A stretch of DNA of 64,000 nt from Annona cherimola (lineage: Eukaryota > Streptophyta > Magnoliopsida > Magnoliales > Annonaceae): contig CM059971.1 in the NCBI GenBank assembly GCA_030490835.1, positions 56,716,012 to 56,780,011 on the forward strand, read 5' to 3'. Positions 35,953-46,759 of this stretch are shown here, piece after piece. A program made the position numbers and the translations under genes. Position 1 is the first letter of the stretch. Each line of letters starts with the position of its first letter. The notes beneath the pieces were generated by a model. The model was given only the letters and a program-made list of their open reading frames with translations, did no database searches and was not told where the DNA came from.

Positions 35953-36466
35953 TTAGAGTGTGTTTGGATAGTGATAAAATGTTTAGATAAAAAGTTTTTT
36001 GATACAAAAGTTTTTGAATTAAAGAAAAATGTTGCGATATGATACAGTAATGATAAAAAATAAAGAGAATAAAGTTAAAATAGATATATTAGTTATATAG
36101 GTAGTGGTGTAGAAATAACTAAAAAAATAGGATAATTATATATAAAGATATGAAAAATGTCTAAAAAAATATGATAGTTATGAAGAGAAAAAAGTTTTAG
36201 AAGTTATTTAGAAAGTTGCATATATGGGGTGAGTGAAAGCCAATAGCTCATCCAATTAATAATTATATTTTTCATTTTTATCCCTACATTTTAATCATTT
36301 TTTACTAATTACTTCAATGAAATTCATTTATTTAAACTTTACCCCCATTAATCACACAATTTTCAAAATATTCAATTTTTTACTCTCCAACACATCCCAC
36401 AATCTCAAAAAAATCAATTATCAAACATCTCCTTAGATTGAAAAGTTTTAGTTTGAAGTTTTTTAG
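35953..36466. mobile_element. M1 MITE disrupted by a second MITE and a fold-back
   Basis: Starts gagtgtgtttggatagtg at 35956 after tta, and runs through the M1 blocks to aaagttttag at 36200. It resumes at 36434 (tagattgaaaagttttag) and is then cut off by the fold-back at 36467. Confidence 0.65.
36201..36433. mobile_element. MITE of a second family (M2), nested
   Basis: Inserted within the M1 MITE with tag on both sides. Internal words (cattttta tccctacatt; cattaatcacacaattttca) are shared with the copy at 45.5 kb. Confidence 0.55.
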
Positions 36467-37207
36467 GTAATTTGCAAATATGCCTCCATAGTTTGACCCT
36501 AATTGCAGATATGCCTCATTATTTCACAAATTGCATACTACCCACAAATTTTCGAGAAATTGCTTGTGTATCCCTATTAATGCCTAAAATTTAATGGTTG
36601 TTAAATAAAAATATAATTTGCAAATATGCCCCTAGTTTGACGGCTAATTACTGATATACCCCATTGTTTCACAAATTGCATATTACTTCCACAAAGTTTC
36701 ACCAAAATTGTTTGCATACCTATGACAATTTTTATCGCCAACCTATATTAAAATTTTGAATAGTGACAGAAATGACCCTATCTAAAGCTATATTAGAATT
36801 TTATAGTTTATAAAACGTCCGGTTGTGCAAGTGGAAGAAGTTTGTAAAATGTTCATGTTAATTGCTAATATGTTATCTCTTTCCACTTGCACAACTAAGT
36901 CATTTTTGTTATTATTCAAAATTGTAATGCACACTTGGCAACAAAAAGGTGTCATCGGTCCGTAAACATTTTTTAGTGAAACTTTATGGGACTAATATGC
37001 AATTTGTAAAACAATGAGGTGTTATATCAACAATTAGAATCATACTATAGGGGCAATTTGCTAATTATATTTTTTTAATTAACAACTGTTAACAGAGATA
37101 TGCAAGTAACTTTCGTAAAATTTTATGGGTGTAATATACAATTCGTGAAACAATAGGAGCACATCAGCAATTAGAGTCAATTATGAGGGCATATTTGCAA
37201 ATTAACA
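36467..37207. repeat. Large fold-back element with doubled arms
   Basis: Left gtaatttgcaaatatgcc is mirrored at right by ggcatatttgcaaattaac. Each arm holds two tandem copies of a unit of about 135 bp (gcaaatatgcccctagtttg; tttcacaaattgcatattac and their complements). Flanks gttttttag and gtttttaac may be a decayed 9-bp duplication, which would make it MULE-related. No coding capacity. Confidence 0.65.
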
Positions 37208-37209
37208 AC

Positions 37210-37698
37210 GTTTTTAACACATTACTAGACGTGCCCATATTATCCAGAGGCCCGGTTCAAAAGCTGTGCACGCATGTTAATTAACTCAACGTGATCGAGA
37301 GACTCAGAGACGTCAACATTGGATGTCAGGTTAGCCAAAAAGAGTTTAGACGTCTAGTAGTTCGGCCGAGGAAAATCATTTATTCTACTCTTTTCCCTTC
37401 CGGTTTTTTTTTTCTTTTTCCCTTTTCGATCCTAATTACACTCAGCGGTGACCTTCTTGTGGCAAGGATTTGTCGTGGCAGTCTGAAGTGGGAAGAGGGC
37501 GCACTTAAACTATGCTGCAGAGCAAGGCTTTTTAAGGGCTCAACCAAAAGTACAGAGCTTTATAAGGGCTCAATAAAATGTATAGTGCTTTCAGTCGTTG
37601 ACTGATATATCTAAGGCTCAAATTAATACACGCCAGAATTAGAATAGTTCTAAAGTTTTGGAGTGCTTTCAGTCATTGACTGATATATCTAATGCTAT
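37210..37698. other. Non-coding stretch with short direct repeats
   Basis: agtgctttcagtcgttgactgatatatctaa (about 37578) recurs at about 37660 with one change. aagggctcaa occurs twice near 37540-37570. The 37291-37605 (+) open frame shows no domain. Confidence 0.45.
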
Positions 37699-37994
37699 TT
37701 AGAGTTTGTTTGGTTGGATGTATAATTTTTTAACGAAAAATTTTTAGTGTAAAAGTTATTAAGTTGACAGAAAATGATGTTATATGACAGGAATAATGAT
37801 GATGTGTGAAAAGAATAAAGTTAAAATAGATAAATTAGTTATATTAGTAGTTTTGTATAAATGGTTGAAAAATAGAGTAATTTATATAGGAAAATATGAA
37901 AAAAAATTAAAAAAATATAATAATTACGGAGAGCGAAATTTTTTTATTGAAAAGCTTTAGTTGATATTTTTTATCCCAATGAAATGCACCCTAA
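37699..37994. mobile_element. M1 MITE
   Basis: Begins gagtttgtttggttgg at 37702 and ends atgcaccc at 37991. Flanks are tta and taa. Family blocks (gaataaagttaaaatagata, attacggagagcga) are present. Confidence 0.65.
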
Positions 37995-38640
37995 GACTGC
38001 ATGAAATGGATAAGGATATAATGAAAAGGAGATAAAAGTAGAATTAAACGTGGCTCTATCATTTTTTTAGTGGTGTATACTGTACATATTGACGTCAGAT
38101 ATTACACATCAAGCCCATTCATCTTGTAGATAACTAGTTCTACCAATTTAATGAGAGACTTCATGCTCTATATGTATATATATTAAGGGAGACCAATGTA
38201 ATGAGAGACTTCATGCTCCCCTATCTGATTCGAATGATGCAGATGACATTCTTTGCCATTTTCCCTTTAGTTACAGGAATTTTGTAAGGTTCTCTTCAAG
38301 GAAAGAGTATTTACAGAAAAATTTCCTTTATGGTATAAGAGTTGTAGAGGTGCTTGAGTGTAATATCAATTGTCATAGTGTATAAATGTCATTAAAAAAT
38401 AATCTTGAAAAAAATAAAAAATTATGGAAATAACATTTCACGTGCATGAAATCAATCCAATAACAAATTTTTTTTTACATTTTCTTTTGAATTACCATTA
38501 GAAGCTGTAAGTTTAAGCCGAATAAAAATATTACTATTGCAATTCAAATAAAGCGATTTAAGATTCCCTTCTGGCAAGATTCCTTTTATCATAATTTTTA
38601 AAGATGGATTTCTGTTTTTTGCTTTAAAATAAGGTTTCGC
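37995..38640. other. Non-coding stretch
   Basis: A short direct repeat (aatgagagacttcatgctc) occurs at about 38150 and 38198. No gene seen. Confidence 0.4.
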
Positions 38641-38649
38641 TTGTTTATA

Positions 38650-38865
38650 ATCAAAATTTTTCAAATTAAAACTTTCACTCTCCTTAACATTTAATTTTTA
38701 AATTATTTCTTCATATTTTTTATACAACTACCCAAAGTTTAATTATTTTTACACAACTACTTATATAATTCATTTATTTATTTTAACTTTATTATCTATT
38801 CTTAAAAATCTTTACGTAAATTCAAAACCTAGTGTCTTACTTGATTTAGTACACTTGTAAAAATA
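38650..38865. mobile_element. M1 MITE, reverse orientation, diverged
   Basis: The order aaattaaaactttcactctc, ttcatattttttatacaact, attttaactttattatct is the reverse complement of M1 internal blocks. The termini are degraded. Confidence 0.5.
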
Positions 38866-38869
38866 ATGG

Positions 38870-41740
38870 ATTAGCCTCAACATGACTAGCAAGTAGAAAA
38901 TTGTTTGAAAATGGATAATGGTCCAAACAAAATTTAATTAAATTATAAAATAATCATTGAATTTAATATCTCAAAAGTTAGACCTCAAATACAAAATTAA
39001 ACCCTTCAATTGAGTCCAAAAGTATCAAAAATATAGAAATTGACTATGTGATCATAAAAACTAGAGCTAAGATGATCAAGTTATGGAAAAACGAAATAAA
39101 TGGTTTAAAAACCCCATGTCATCACTAGACTGCTTTGACTCATCTCCTTACCTCCTCTAATGCTGAGCTGACCCAGACATTAACCCAGGCGAAAGGTACA
39201 AAGACCAGTAGCAATAAATACACGCCCAACATAAAATTACATAGTTGTTATGATGTTTTTTTCCCAAACATCCAATCCATTACTTATATATATATATATT
39301 TAAGTATGGAAAATATTTAAGTCCATGCACTATGGGCCTCGCTTGATCACGAACGGAAAATCCATGCCACCTATTATATTTAGAATTGTTCGCTTTATTA
39401 ATATACTAATTTTCATTCAAATCCAACATGTATATGATCTCCATTTTAAAATGGTACAAAATCAACATAATAAAATAGTTTAACGTAAATATCAAGTTTA
39501 AAACGATATTTTTAACATATAAACCATCTAATATGATTTTTATATAGATAAATGATGGTATAAAGTTTCATTATAATCTAATATGTTTGGTGCCCATTTT
39601 ACAGCGGAGCCTCTGCACATGATCTAATCTCTTTAAGTATATAATAGTAAAAAGGTGCACCGTCACATCTGAAGTCTTTTCTTCTTTGATTCGATGTTAT
39701 CAATTTAATATCAATGAAAATATAATTGCTAATTTAAAATCCCATGCGTAAAACGAATCCTAGCAACTGACAAAATTGATTTCAACAAAAATCCAGGCAT
39801 ATGACGAATTTACCTTAACAAAAATCCAGATCACATAATCCTCCAATTATACCTATGATAATTAGAACAAAATTCCTACATAATTTAAAAATCATAGTAC
39901 ACAACATATATGTACTAGTAAAAAAAATTATTGGATCATAAAAAAAAATTATTGGATCATAAATCAATCTTCAGAAGAAAATCCTACGTGCCTTGTAAAA
40001 GTCATTTCCTTCTGCAACTTTGTTCTCTGGAAAATCCTTCCACTATAGATGCTTTATACCTAAATCCATCAACTCCCGAAACCCTTTTTTTATAAAAGTT
40101 TCCGTAGATTTCCTAAAACTGTGAGGAAGTAATAAAAGATAAAATATTATCACTTTTAACATAAATTTCAATTCTAATCCCATCTTATCCGGTAAGATAT
40201 CTATCTTTTTTTATCCTGTGGAGCTGACATGCCTGAGATGGCAAAATTGTAAAAATTAATTTTTTTTACGGAACCCTCACTCAAACTCTAAATCTTTAAG
40301 ACCATTGGACCACTTATATGCTGACTAGGCTACGCAAGTTGCTGAAATAACATCCAAAAATATAAATATAACTCATAGCTTTTATAAATAGTAATTGGGC
40401 AAAGCCTATTATTAATCATTTGGCCCAGTTGGTCAAAGGGTCAACTTTTGCCATGTAAGATATCCTATGTAGTCATTGACCAGTCAACTTAAATATTTAT
40501 TATTATTTTTTAATATTTTACAAATATATATATAAATGAATCTAAATATTTTTACTAATTTACACATAAATATATTTACTTTTGAGTGAATGTAGCCCAT
40601 AAGCATATTTGATTTAGATGAAGTTTTATTTCACAGATAGTTAAATAATGTTAAATATAATGAATGAATTAAATTTTCCATTAATCATCAATATCTAAAA
40701 ATGAAGAGGGTTAAATAAAATTACTTCTGTGTAACCGGATTACATATAAGCAGAGTCCTAAAAAAAATTAAGGCTCTAAAATTTATAAAATTTGGCATAC
40801 AACTAGGTATGATCATTTCAGACTTGTTTAAAATGAAATTATTTTAAACTAATCCAAAAATTATTTTTATAATTTTTTATGTTGGAAACGTTTTCTTGAA
40901 CATTCGGTGCACCTATAATTAATCAAAAATGTAAAAATACTTACGAATGAAATTCTCTTTGGAGTTATAATTATAATTTACGACGTCTTATAAATATCCC
41001 AAAATAATGGAGTTAAAAAATTATTCATTCCTTTCTACAGTTTTATTAATATTATAATATATAGTACTAATTAATCTAAAAATCTTCATAATATATTTCA
41101 AATTATTTTCTTTTATGTGTTCATACCATTATTTTAGCTTATCTTGTATAAAATTATTATTATTATTATTATTCAATTTTTGTTATTTATCCATATAAAA
41201 TTATGTTGGAAACCTTTTCTTGAACATTCGGTGCACCTATAATTAATCGAAAATGTAAAATATACTTACGAATGAAAATCTCTTAATGTTGGAAAAATAT
41301 TATTGTTTAAATTCAGAATTTTTCATAATAAGTTTTGTACACATATATGTTTACAAAATTATTTAAACCTTAATTATACATTTCGCATATTTCCGTATAA
41401 ACTTTATAAAATTATCTAAATTAATTTTATATTGAAGATGCATATATTACTGAATATAGTATATATGATTAATTCTTACTTAGGTAAGACACGCCCTTGT
41501 GTATTATTTACTTTTTATTTTTTTAGTTTGTTTTTCTTCACTTTTATATGGGCAGGTATAAGTGAAAAAAAATCTTAAAAAATGCAAAGCCGTAAACACT
41601 TTATCAGTAATGATATTTATAAAGCGTTCCCATTGGATCAGATTATTTGTTAACTCATAGCACATTCATGGTTAAAGAATTATTTAATTTACCGTACACA
41701 TACTGCTATCAAAAACCAAAAAAAGGAAAAAAAAATACCA
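38870..41740. other. Long AT-rich non-coding stretch
   Basis: No gene seen over nearly 3 kb. A TA microsatellite lies near 39283, a 20-bp tandem duplication near 39925-39962 (aaattattggatcat words), and an (ATT)n run near 41155. Confidence 0.45.
40881..41286. repeat. Direct repeat pair, about 80 bp each
   Basis: gttggaaacgttttcttgaa with cattcggtgcacctataatt at 40881-40960 recurs at about 41205-41286, very similar, 324 bp apart. The spacer is AT-rich and non-coding. Confidence 0.8.
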
Positions 41741-41744
41741 AACA

Positions 41745-42115
41745 CATACAGTGCACCGTAGACCATACCATACTCTCGAGCGCATATATTTATTTTTTTA
41801 TTTTTTTCAAATTTTTTTATAAGATTGTTAATCTAGATATATTTAATTTATGTATTAATTTTTATTATTTTTGGAGTATTTTATATATTTATTTTTTATT
41901 TTTGAAAATCAGTAGCATCTTAGGGGTGACATTTTAGTAATTTTAAATTACCTAAAATGCTACTGATTTTCAAAAATAAAAAATAAATATATAAAATATT
42001 ATAAAAATGGTAAAAATTTATACACATCTTAAATACATGTAGATTAACAATATTGTAAAAAAAATTCAAAAAAAAGTAAAAAAAAATTGGTTTATGTGCC
42101 TTAAGCATTCTCCCC
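41745..42115. repeat. Fold-back element, family FB, strong hairpin
   Basis: The arms meet near 41930. The inner segment tatttttgaaaatcagtagc is exactly mirrored by gctactgattttcaaaaata, and complementarity continues outwards about 150 bp to ttgttaatctagatatattt at left and agattaacaatattgtaaaa at right. It is the most symmetric FB copy in the window and lies just upstream of the decayed receptor leader. Confidence 0.8.
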
Positions 42116-42139
42116 GAAGCATACAATCCGAGCCCGCCG

Positions 42140-43085
42140 CATACCGTTGCATCTTGAAAGTGACAATATTTCATTCTATTGTCGATTGTCGAACCGCTGC
42201 AAAGTTGATGGATGACAACTTTTCGATCCTCTCATTTAAGGGTTTGATGATTTTACAGCAAATCGTGATATATCTTGACAATGATCTGAACAAAATGAAC
42301 GGTCTCGATCCTAGAGTTACCGGCAATTATACATGCAAAATAACAGTTGAATTGTAGAGCACAAACAACAGCACTGGACCCTTTATCGTTTCTGTCGAGG
42401 CATATATTATATATTTTCGTTGACTGACTTCCACTGGATCTCTACTAATTGTTACTATGGCCTCCTTCTCTTCTCTTGTGTGCTCGAATTCTAAGCCTAA
42501 TTGGAAGGGAGGGATGCGGTACTGATCGGGATTGCAACCTCTTTCTCATCTGCAGACATCAGGACATCAAAGTCATTTCCATCATCATTTCAGGTGCGAG
42601 TGCTTACCATTTATTCTCTGCTAAAATTCTCTTGCCTTGATCTATGCTTGATACTTTACAACAACCTCTTATCTCATCTAAAAATTTTAAGACAGCAAAG
42701 CCATCTCCATCGTCATCTCAGGTGCTGATTTATTCTCTGCTCAAGTCCTTTTGCCTTGATCTGTGCTTGATAGTTTACAATAACCTCTAGTCATCTGCGT
42801 ATTTAAAGACTCCAAAGCCACTTCCATCATCGTCTACTCAGGTGCTGATTTATTCTCTTCTGAAATCCTATTGTCTTCATCTATGCTCGATAGTTTTTTG
42901 AATGTTGCCATTCTATACATATTTCAGCAATACAGGTAGCATTACTTAACTTGATTGCTGTAAATAGGCAAAGCTTTGGAATCTTTTGATTTGTCCTTTA
43001 GAAAGTACCATTGACTCCGGTTGGCACTTGGCAGAGATAAAAACACGGCCAATGCTTAGTGGCCTTTTGGAAAAGTTGTTGTGGT
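42140..43085 (+). pseudogene. Decayed duplicate of the ZAR1-like gene's leader and first codons
   Basis: This segment follows 50455-50960 block by block: gtcgaaccgctgcaaagttg matches the upstream box ccaaccgttgcaaatggtcg; tgacaatgatctgaacaaaatg matches tgataatgatttgaacaaaatg; the repeated leader unit follows; gatagttttttgaatgttgcc matches; then ttttgatttgtcctttagaaa and gccttttggaaaagttg match the start of the coding region. The start codon has become ACG (about 43046), a deletion of about 5 bp shifts the frame within the first ten codons, and similarity ends near 43085. NB-ARC and LRR are absent, so it is a truncated paralogue. An open frame at 42986-43180 retains LSGLLEKLL out of the original start. 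Confidence 0.8.
42540..42900 (+). repeat. Three tandem leader units in the decayed paralogue
   Basis: Three diverged units of about 115 bp. Each contains ccatcatcatttcaggtg or a variant, then gatttattctctgct, then cttgatctatgcttgatag. Each has an AG/GT step (tcaggtgc) resembling a 5' splice site. The intact gene has two related units at 50610-50790. Confidence 0.75.
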
Positions 43086-44075
43086 CGAAATCTTTTGGGC
43101 CATTTTTTTATGGATTTTTTGCCAGAAAAATAATATATTTTTTAAAATATGAAAAAGATATTTGGATCATTTTGAATTAAAAACTTAAAACCATTAGGGG
43201 TTTTCATTAATAGGACCAAAATTATACATTTCCAAAACTTAAAGCAATCCGCAGCAAATATGACTTAAGGAAGAAAATGTGCAAATTTCATAAACTAGAG
43301 GGATGTATATGCAAATCATCTGCTCATTTTCACTCGATTTTTTTATTTTTAGAATTCAACTAATCCATTTTATCAGTTGAGCTTTTCTTCTGTACATAAT
43401 TGGGTTACACCAAAGTTTTTCATGTAAGTCTATTTTTTTAGTTCTTCTTCTCCTGTTGTGTTTAGAATCATATATTAACTCTAGAGATTAAGTTTCATCC
43501 AAGTCAAAAATATGCATTGGCCTTATGAAAAAAAAAAAACGAATGAAAATGAATATAATAAAATTATTAGAGCTTTTCTATTCGTAACTACATAGATTGG
43601 GGAAATTGTAGGCTTTACAATTCTTGAAGAAATTTTATTTGTCCCAAAGTTGGATGCATGACTTTCTTTTAAAATTTTTTAGAACAACAACAAAATACCC
43701 CTATCATTCGTTATACTCAAGTAGTCATCGCCACCAACTCTTATTTTCATCTTTCAAATCCCTCATTTTCTCCTGTAAAAATTTTAGAAACTCTCTTCAT
43801 TGATTCCAGAACTCTAGAATTTAGTCTTCTTCTTATCTTCTGCTCAAAACATTTGTTTATGAAAAGTTTTTATTTCCTCCCACACAAATCTGTGCCTTGT
43901 ACTTGCTTGATCTTTTGTGGGCTTCTTGAAATGGGCTTTTGATTGCTTTTTCATTGTTCGGTTCATTTGCCAACACGTTTCTCTAGATTGTGTTTTTCCA
44001 TAAAGGAGATTGATAAACTAGTCGTTTGTGTTGTTGCTCATAATAGATTATGAGGGTTGAGATTCAATTAGTTTT
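43086..44075. other. Non-coding stretch
   Basis: AT-rich; no further NLR similarity beyond the first codons of the decayed copy, and no other gene. Confidence 0.45.
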
Positions 44076-44515
44076 TGTTGTGTATGTCTTATATTTTGCG
44101 TATCTAGTATTTTAGTTAAGTGAATTTCGGACTGCATATCTTACATATTAGTTGTGTGAATTTGGAATTGCAAACTAGTTTTGTGTAAGGATATATTAAA
44201 GTTCTATTTATAGGCATATTAGTTAAGATTTGGTGAAACCATGAAAGGTGTCCTCATTAGGCTTGAGAGGGAGTGTTGTTAATTGGGGTATGTAAAGCAT
44301 CTAGAAAATGTGTGTGAGGGTATTATATGTGTATTTCTGTAACCTGTTTATCATAGTAGTTGCTATCTCTCTTTCGTGATTTTTTTTTTTTAATTTGAAG
44401 GATTTTATACATTAATCTTGCTGTCTTTTTGTGTTTGATGTTGCTATAATTTCTTTGATCATATTTTATTTTGTGTGCTTTGGCTTTGATCTCTAACAAT
44501 CCGAATCACGTTTTG
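44076..44515 (+). repeat. 5' LTR of the non-autonomous copia-like element
   Basis: Starts near tgttgtgtatgtctt and is similar in block order to 46342-46750. The exact 3' edge is uncertain because the terminal CA is degraded. Confidence 0.6.
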
Positions 44516-45044
44516 TAATAAATAGTATCAAAGCTATGTTTGCTGATTGTAATCCGAGAAGCAATTTGGTGTTGGATCAATATTTTCTTGATGGGCAAGA
44601 TCACGGTGGTGATTTTAAAGCACAATATTTCGTGGGTTTGGACAGCAGGATTGTGAAGTGGATGGCCGGTTGGGATGAGTGCAAATCTGGTGCCGGGATG
44701 ACCAGATTTGGGCAGTAGATGTTCTGGTGATGGCACACTGGCAACAACCGATGCAGAATCGTGTGGTGATGTGTTTGTTGGGTGACGAGGAACAGCGATG
44801 CCATGGAGGTCATCTAGTAGAGATGATTTTTTTTTTTTCCTCAAAAGGCCAAATCTGGCGGTGGTAGTTATGGGCTATTTTTTATCCGATGATGGCACCG
44901 GACGGCATGAGCGGCGGCACGTGAGTAGAGCGGTGTGCAAGACGGCTGCGTATGGAGGCGACAGCTTGTTTTTCGTTCACTTTTTTTGTGGGAAAAGAGA
45001 TGGGTTTCTGGACGTTCTGGTGGGAGCTGATGTGTTGCGTCCGG

Positions 45045-45335
45045 GAACAGGCAGCGCCATCTGCTTATACTTATTTTATTTTATTTTTTTAAACTTCTTT
45101 TATAATATTATTAATATAGGTGTATTTAACATGTATATAAAAAAAAATTTTGTCACTGATTTTTAAAAATAAAAAATAAAAATCTAAAATACTCCAAAAA
45201 TGATAAAAATTTATATACATATTAAATACACCTAAATTAACAGTTTTATAAAAAAAATTTAAAAAAATAAGCGTATGCACCCAGAACGGGGGCGTTGCTT
45301 GCTCCTGGGCGCAACAAATCAGCTCCCGACGTTCT
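45045..45335. repeat. Fold-back element, family FB, nested in the copia-like element
   Basis: Left and right termini (tgcgtccgggaacaggcagc; gggggcgttgcttgctcctg) are related, with AT-rich FB arms between (attattaatataggtgtatt; aatacacctaaattaacag). Confidence 0.6.
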
Positions 45336-45508
45336 GACGGAGAAAAAAGATGATGCTGGGTGCACTGAGCTGCGCAGATGCGGTGCATGCATGGAAGGTA
45401 ATGATGGCACTGGTGGTGCATGGTGGAGTATGGAAGTTGTGCACATGCAGCTTGGATTGGGTGATCTCGAACTTAAATTTTAGTGATTCATGTATGGATT
45501 TCTATATT

Positions 45509-45765
45509 TTTAAGGCGTTGTTTGCTAACTAGCAAATGTGGGAATCAGATGCAAATTGTGGGATTCCATTTCCCAAGGACAATAATTGCTCCATCAATCA
45601 TATTATTTTTTTCATTTTTATCCCGACATTCTAATAAATTTTCTACCAACTACACAGAACAAACTTATTTATTCCAACTATGCCCCTATTATTTCTTATC
45701 TATTATATATTTTTCAAAATATTTTATTTTTTATTTCTCACCATTGCTCCAAACACGATGGTGTG
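45509..45765. mobile_element. M2 MITE, nested in the copia-like element
   Basis: Begins ggcgttgtttgctaac and ends gctccaaacacgatg, approximate inverted repeats. The interior (tttttcatttttatcccgac; atttttcaaaatattttatt) matches the copy at 36.2 kb. Confidence 0.55.
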
Positions 45766-46341
45766 GATAGTTTAGGCAAATTTTGCTTGGAATTATGTGG
45801 ATCTAATGGGTATCCAAATCAAAGTGGCTGATTTTACGTAGAGATGTTTCAGATTAAGGAGAAGCGGGTGAATTTCACGAAGTTACAAATGTTTTGCATT
45901 GATGTGGAGATCTGGATGAAACAAGGTGTTGTCTTTTTGTGGATGGTGTAGATCAAGATGATTTTACATTGTTGGATGTGGTCTAATTGGATCATATAGA
46001 TCGAGGTTGATTGAGAGGAATTAAATTCCATTTATTTTGAAGCAACAACTCATAAGCAGATCTGACATTTTGATAGTCTATAGTTGTGTTGATGTTGAGG
46101 ATGCACGGAGAGTACGTGAAGATAAACTGAGTTTTCCTAAGTTCTACATTGGACGGTGGCATGAGATCGTCATAATGTATTAACATTGGATCATGGAGAG
46201 CTTGGTAGTCCTCTAAATGCAATAGCATTGGAAAATAAATGTAGCTCATGTTGTTTGTATTTGATATATGATCAAGGGCAAGGTTGATGCCCTTATGAAG
46301 CTCGAAACGTATGTCACAGAATATAATCCTAGGTCAAGATT

Positions 46342-46750
46342 TGTTATGTGTTTTGTATTCTGTGCATGTTAGTTGAGTGAGTTCGGAATTGCATATCCTA
46401 CATATCGTAGTTGTGTAAATTCAGGATTACATATTGGTTTTGCATAAGAGTCCATAAGAGTTATCTTTATGGGTATATTAGTTAGGAATTCGGCGGAACC
46501 GTGAGAGCTATCCTGTTGGGCACGTGAGTGAAGGGGTTATCAATGTTCTTGTTTAGAGTATGTGTGAGGCATTGTAGATGCATCTTTATAACCTATTTAT
46601 CATAATGGATTGCTATTTCTCTCTTGTGTTTTTTTCTTAATTTGAAGGGTTTTCTATGTAAATCTTGGTATCTTATTGTATTTGATTTTGCTACTATTTA
46701 TTTGATTCTATTTTATTTATTTGCACTTCCGTTGGAATTCATTTCAACCG
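46342..46750 (+). repeat. 3' LTR of the non-autonomous copia-like element
   Basis: Starts near tgttatgtgttttgt after a purine-rich tract and parallels 44076-44515 throughout. Confidence 0.6.
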
Positions 46751-46759
46751 GAAACATGT

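Larger units (their letters stand above)
44076..46750 (+). mobile_element. Small non-autonomous copia-like LTR element
   Basis: Two diverged direct repeats act as LTRs: about 44076-44515 and about 46342-46750. Shared ordered blocks include gttagttgagtgagtt/ttagttaagtgaatt, aattgcatatcctacata, ttatcataatggattgctat and aatttgaagggttttctatg. Just after the first lies agtatcaaagc (about 44526), close to the initiator-Met tRNA primer site of copia elements. A purine-rich ggtcaagatt precedes the second. The internal part (about 1.8 kb) has no gag or pol, and it contains an FB element and an M2 MITE. LTR divergence is high, so the insertion is old. Confidence 0.65.

Noticed and set aside
41647..42174. 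Mirror-image open frames rich in Phe/Tyr on both strands
   Set aside because: Both are read-throughs of the two arms of the AT-rich fold-back element.
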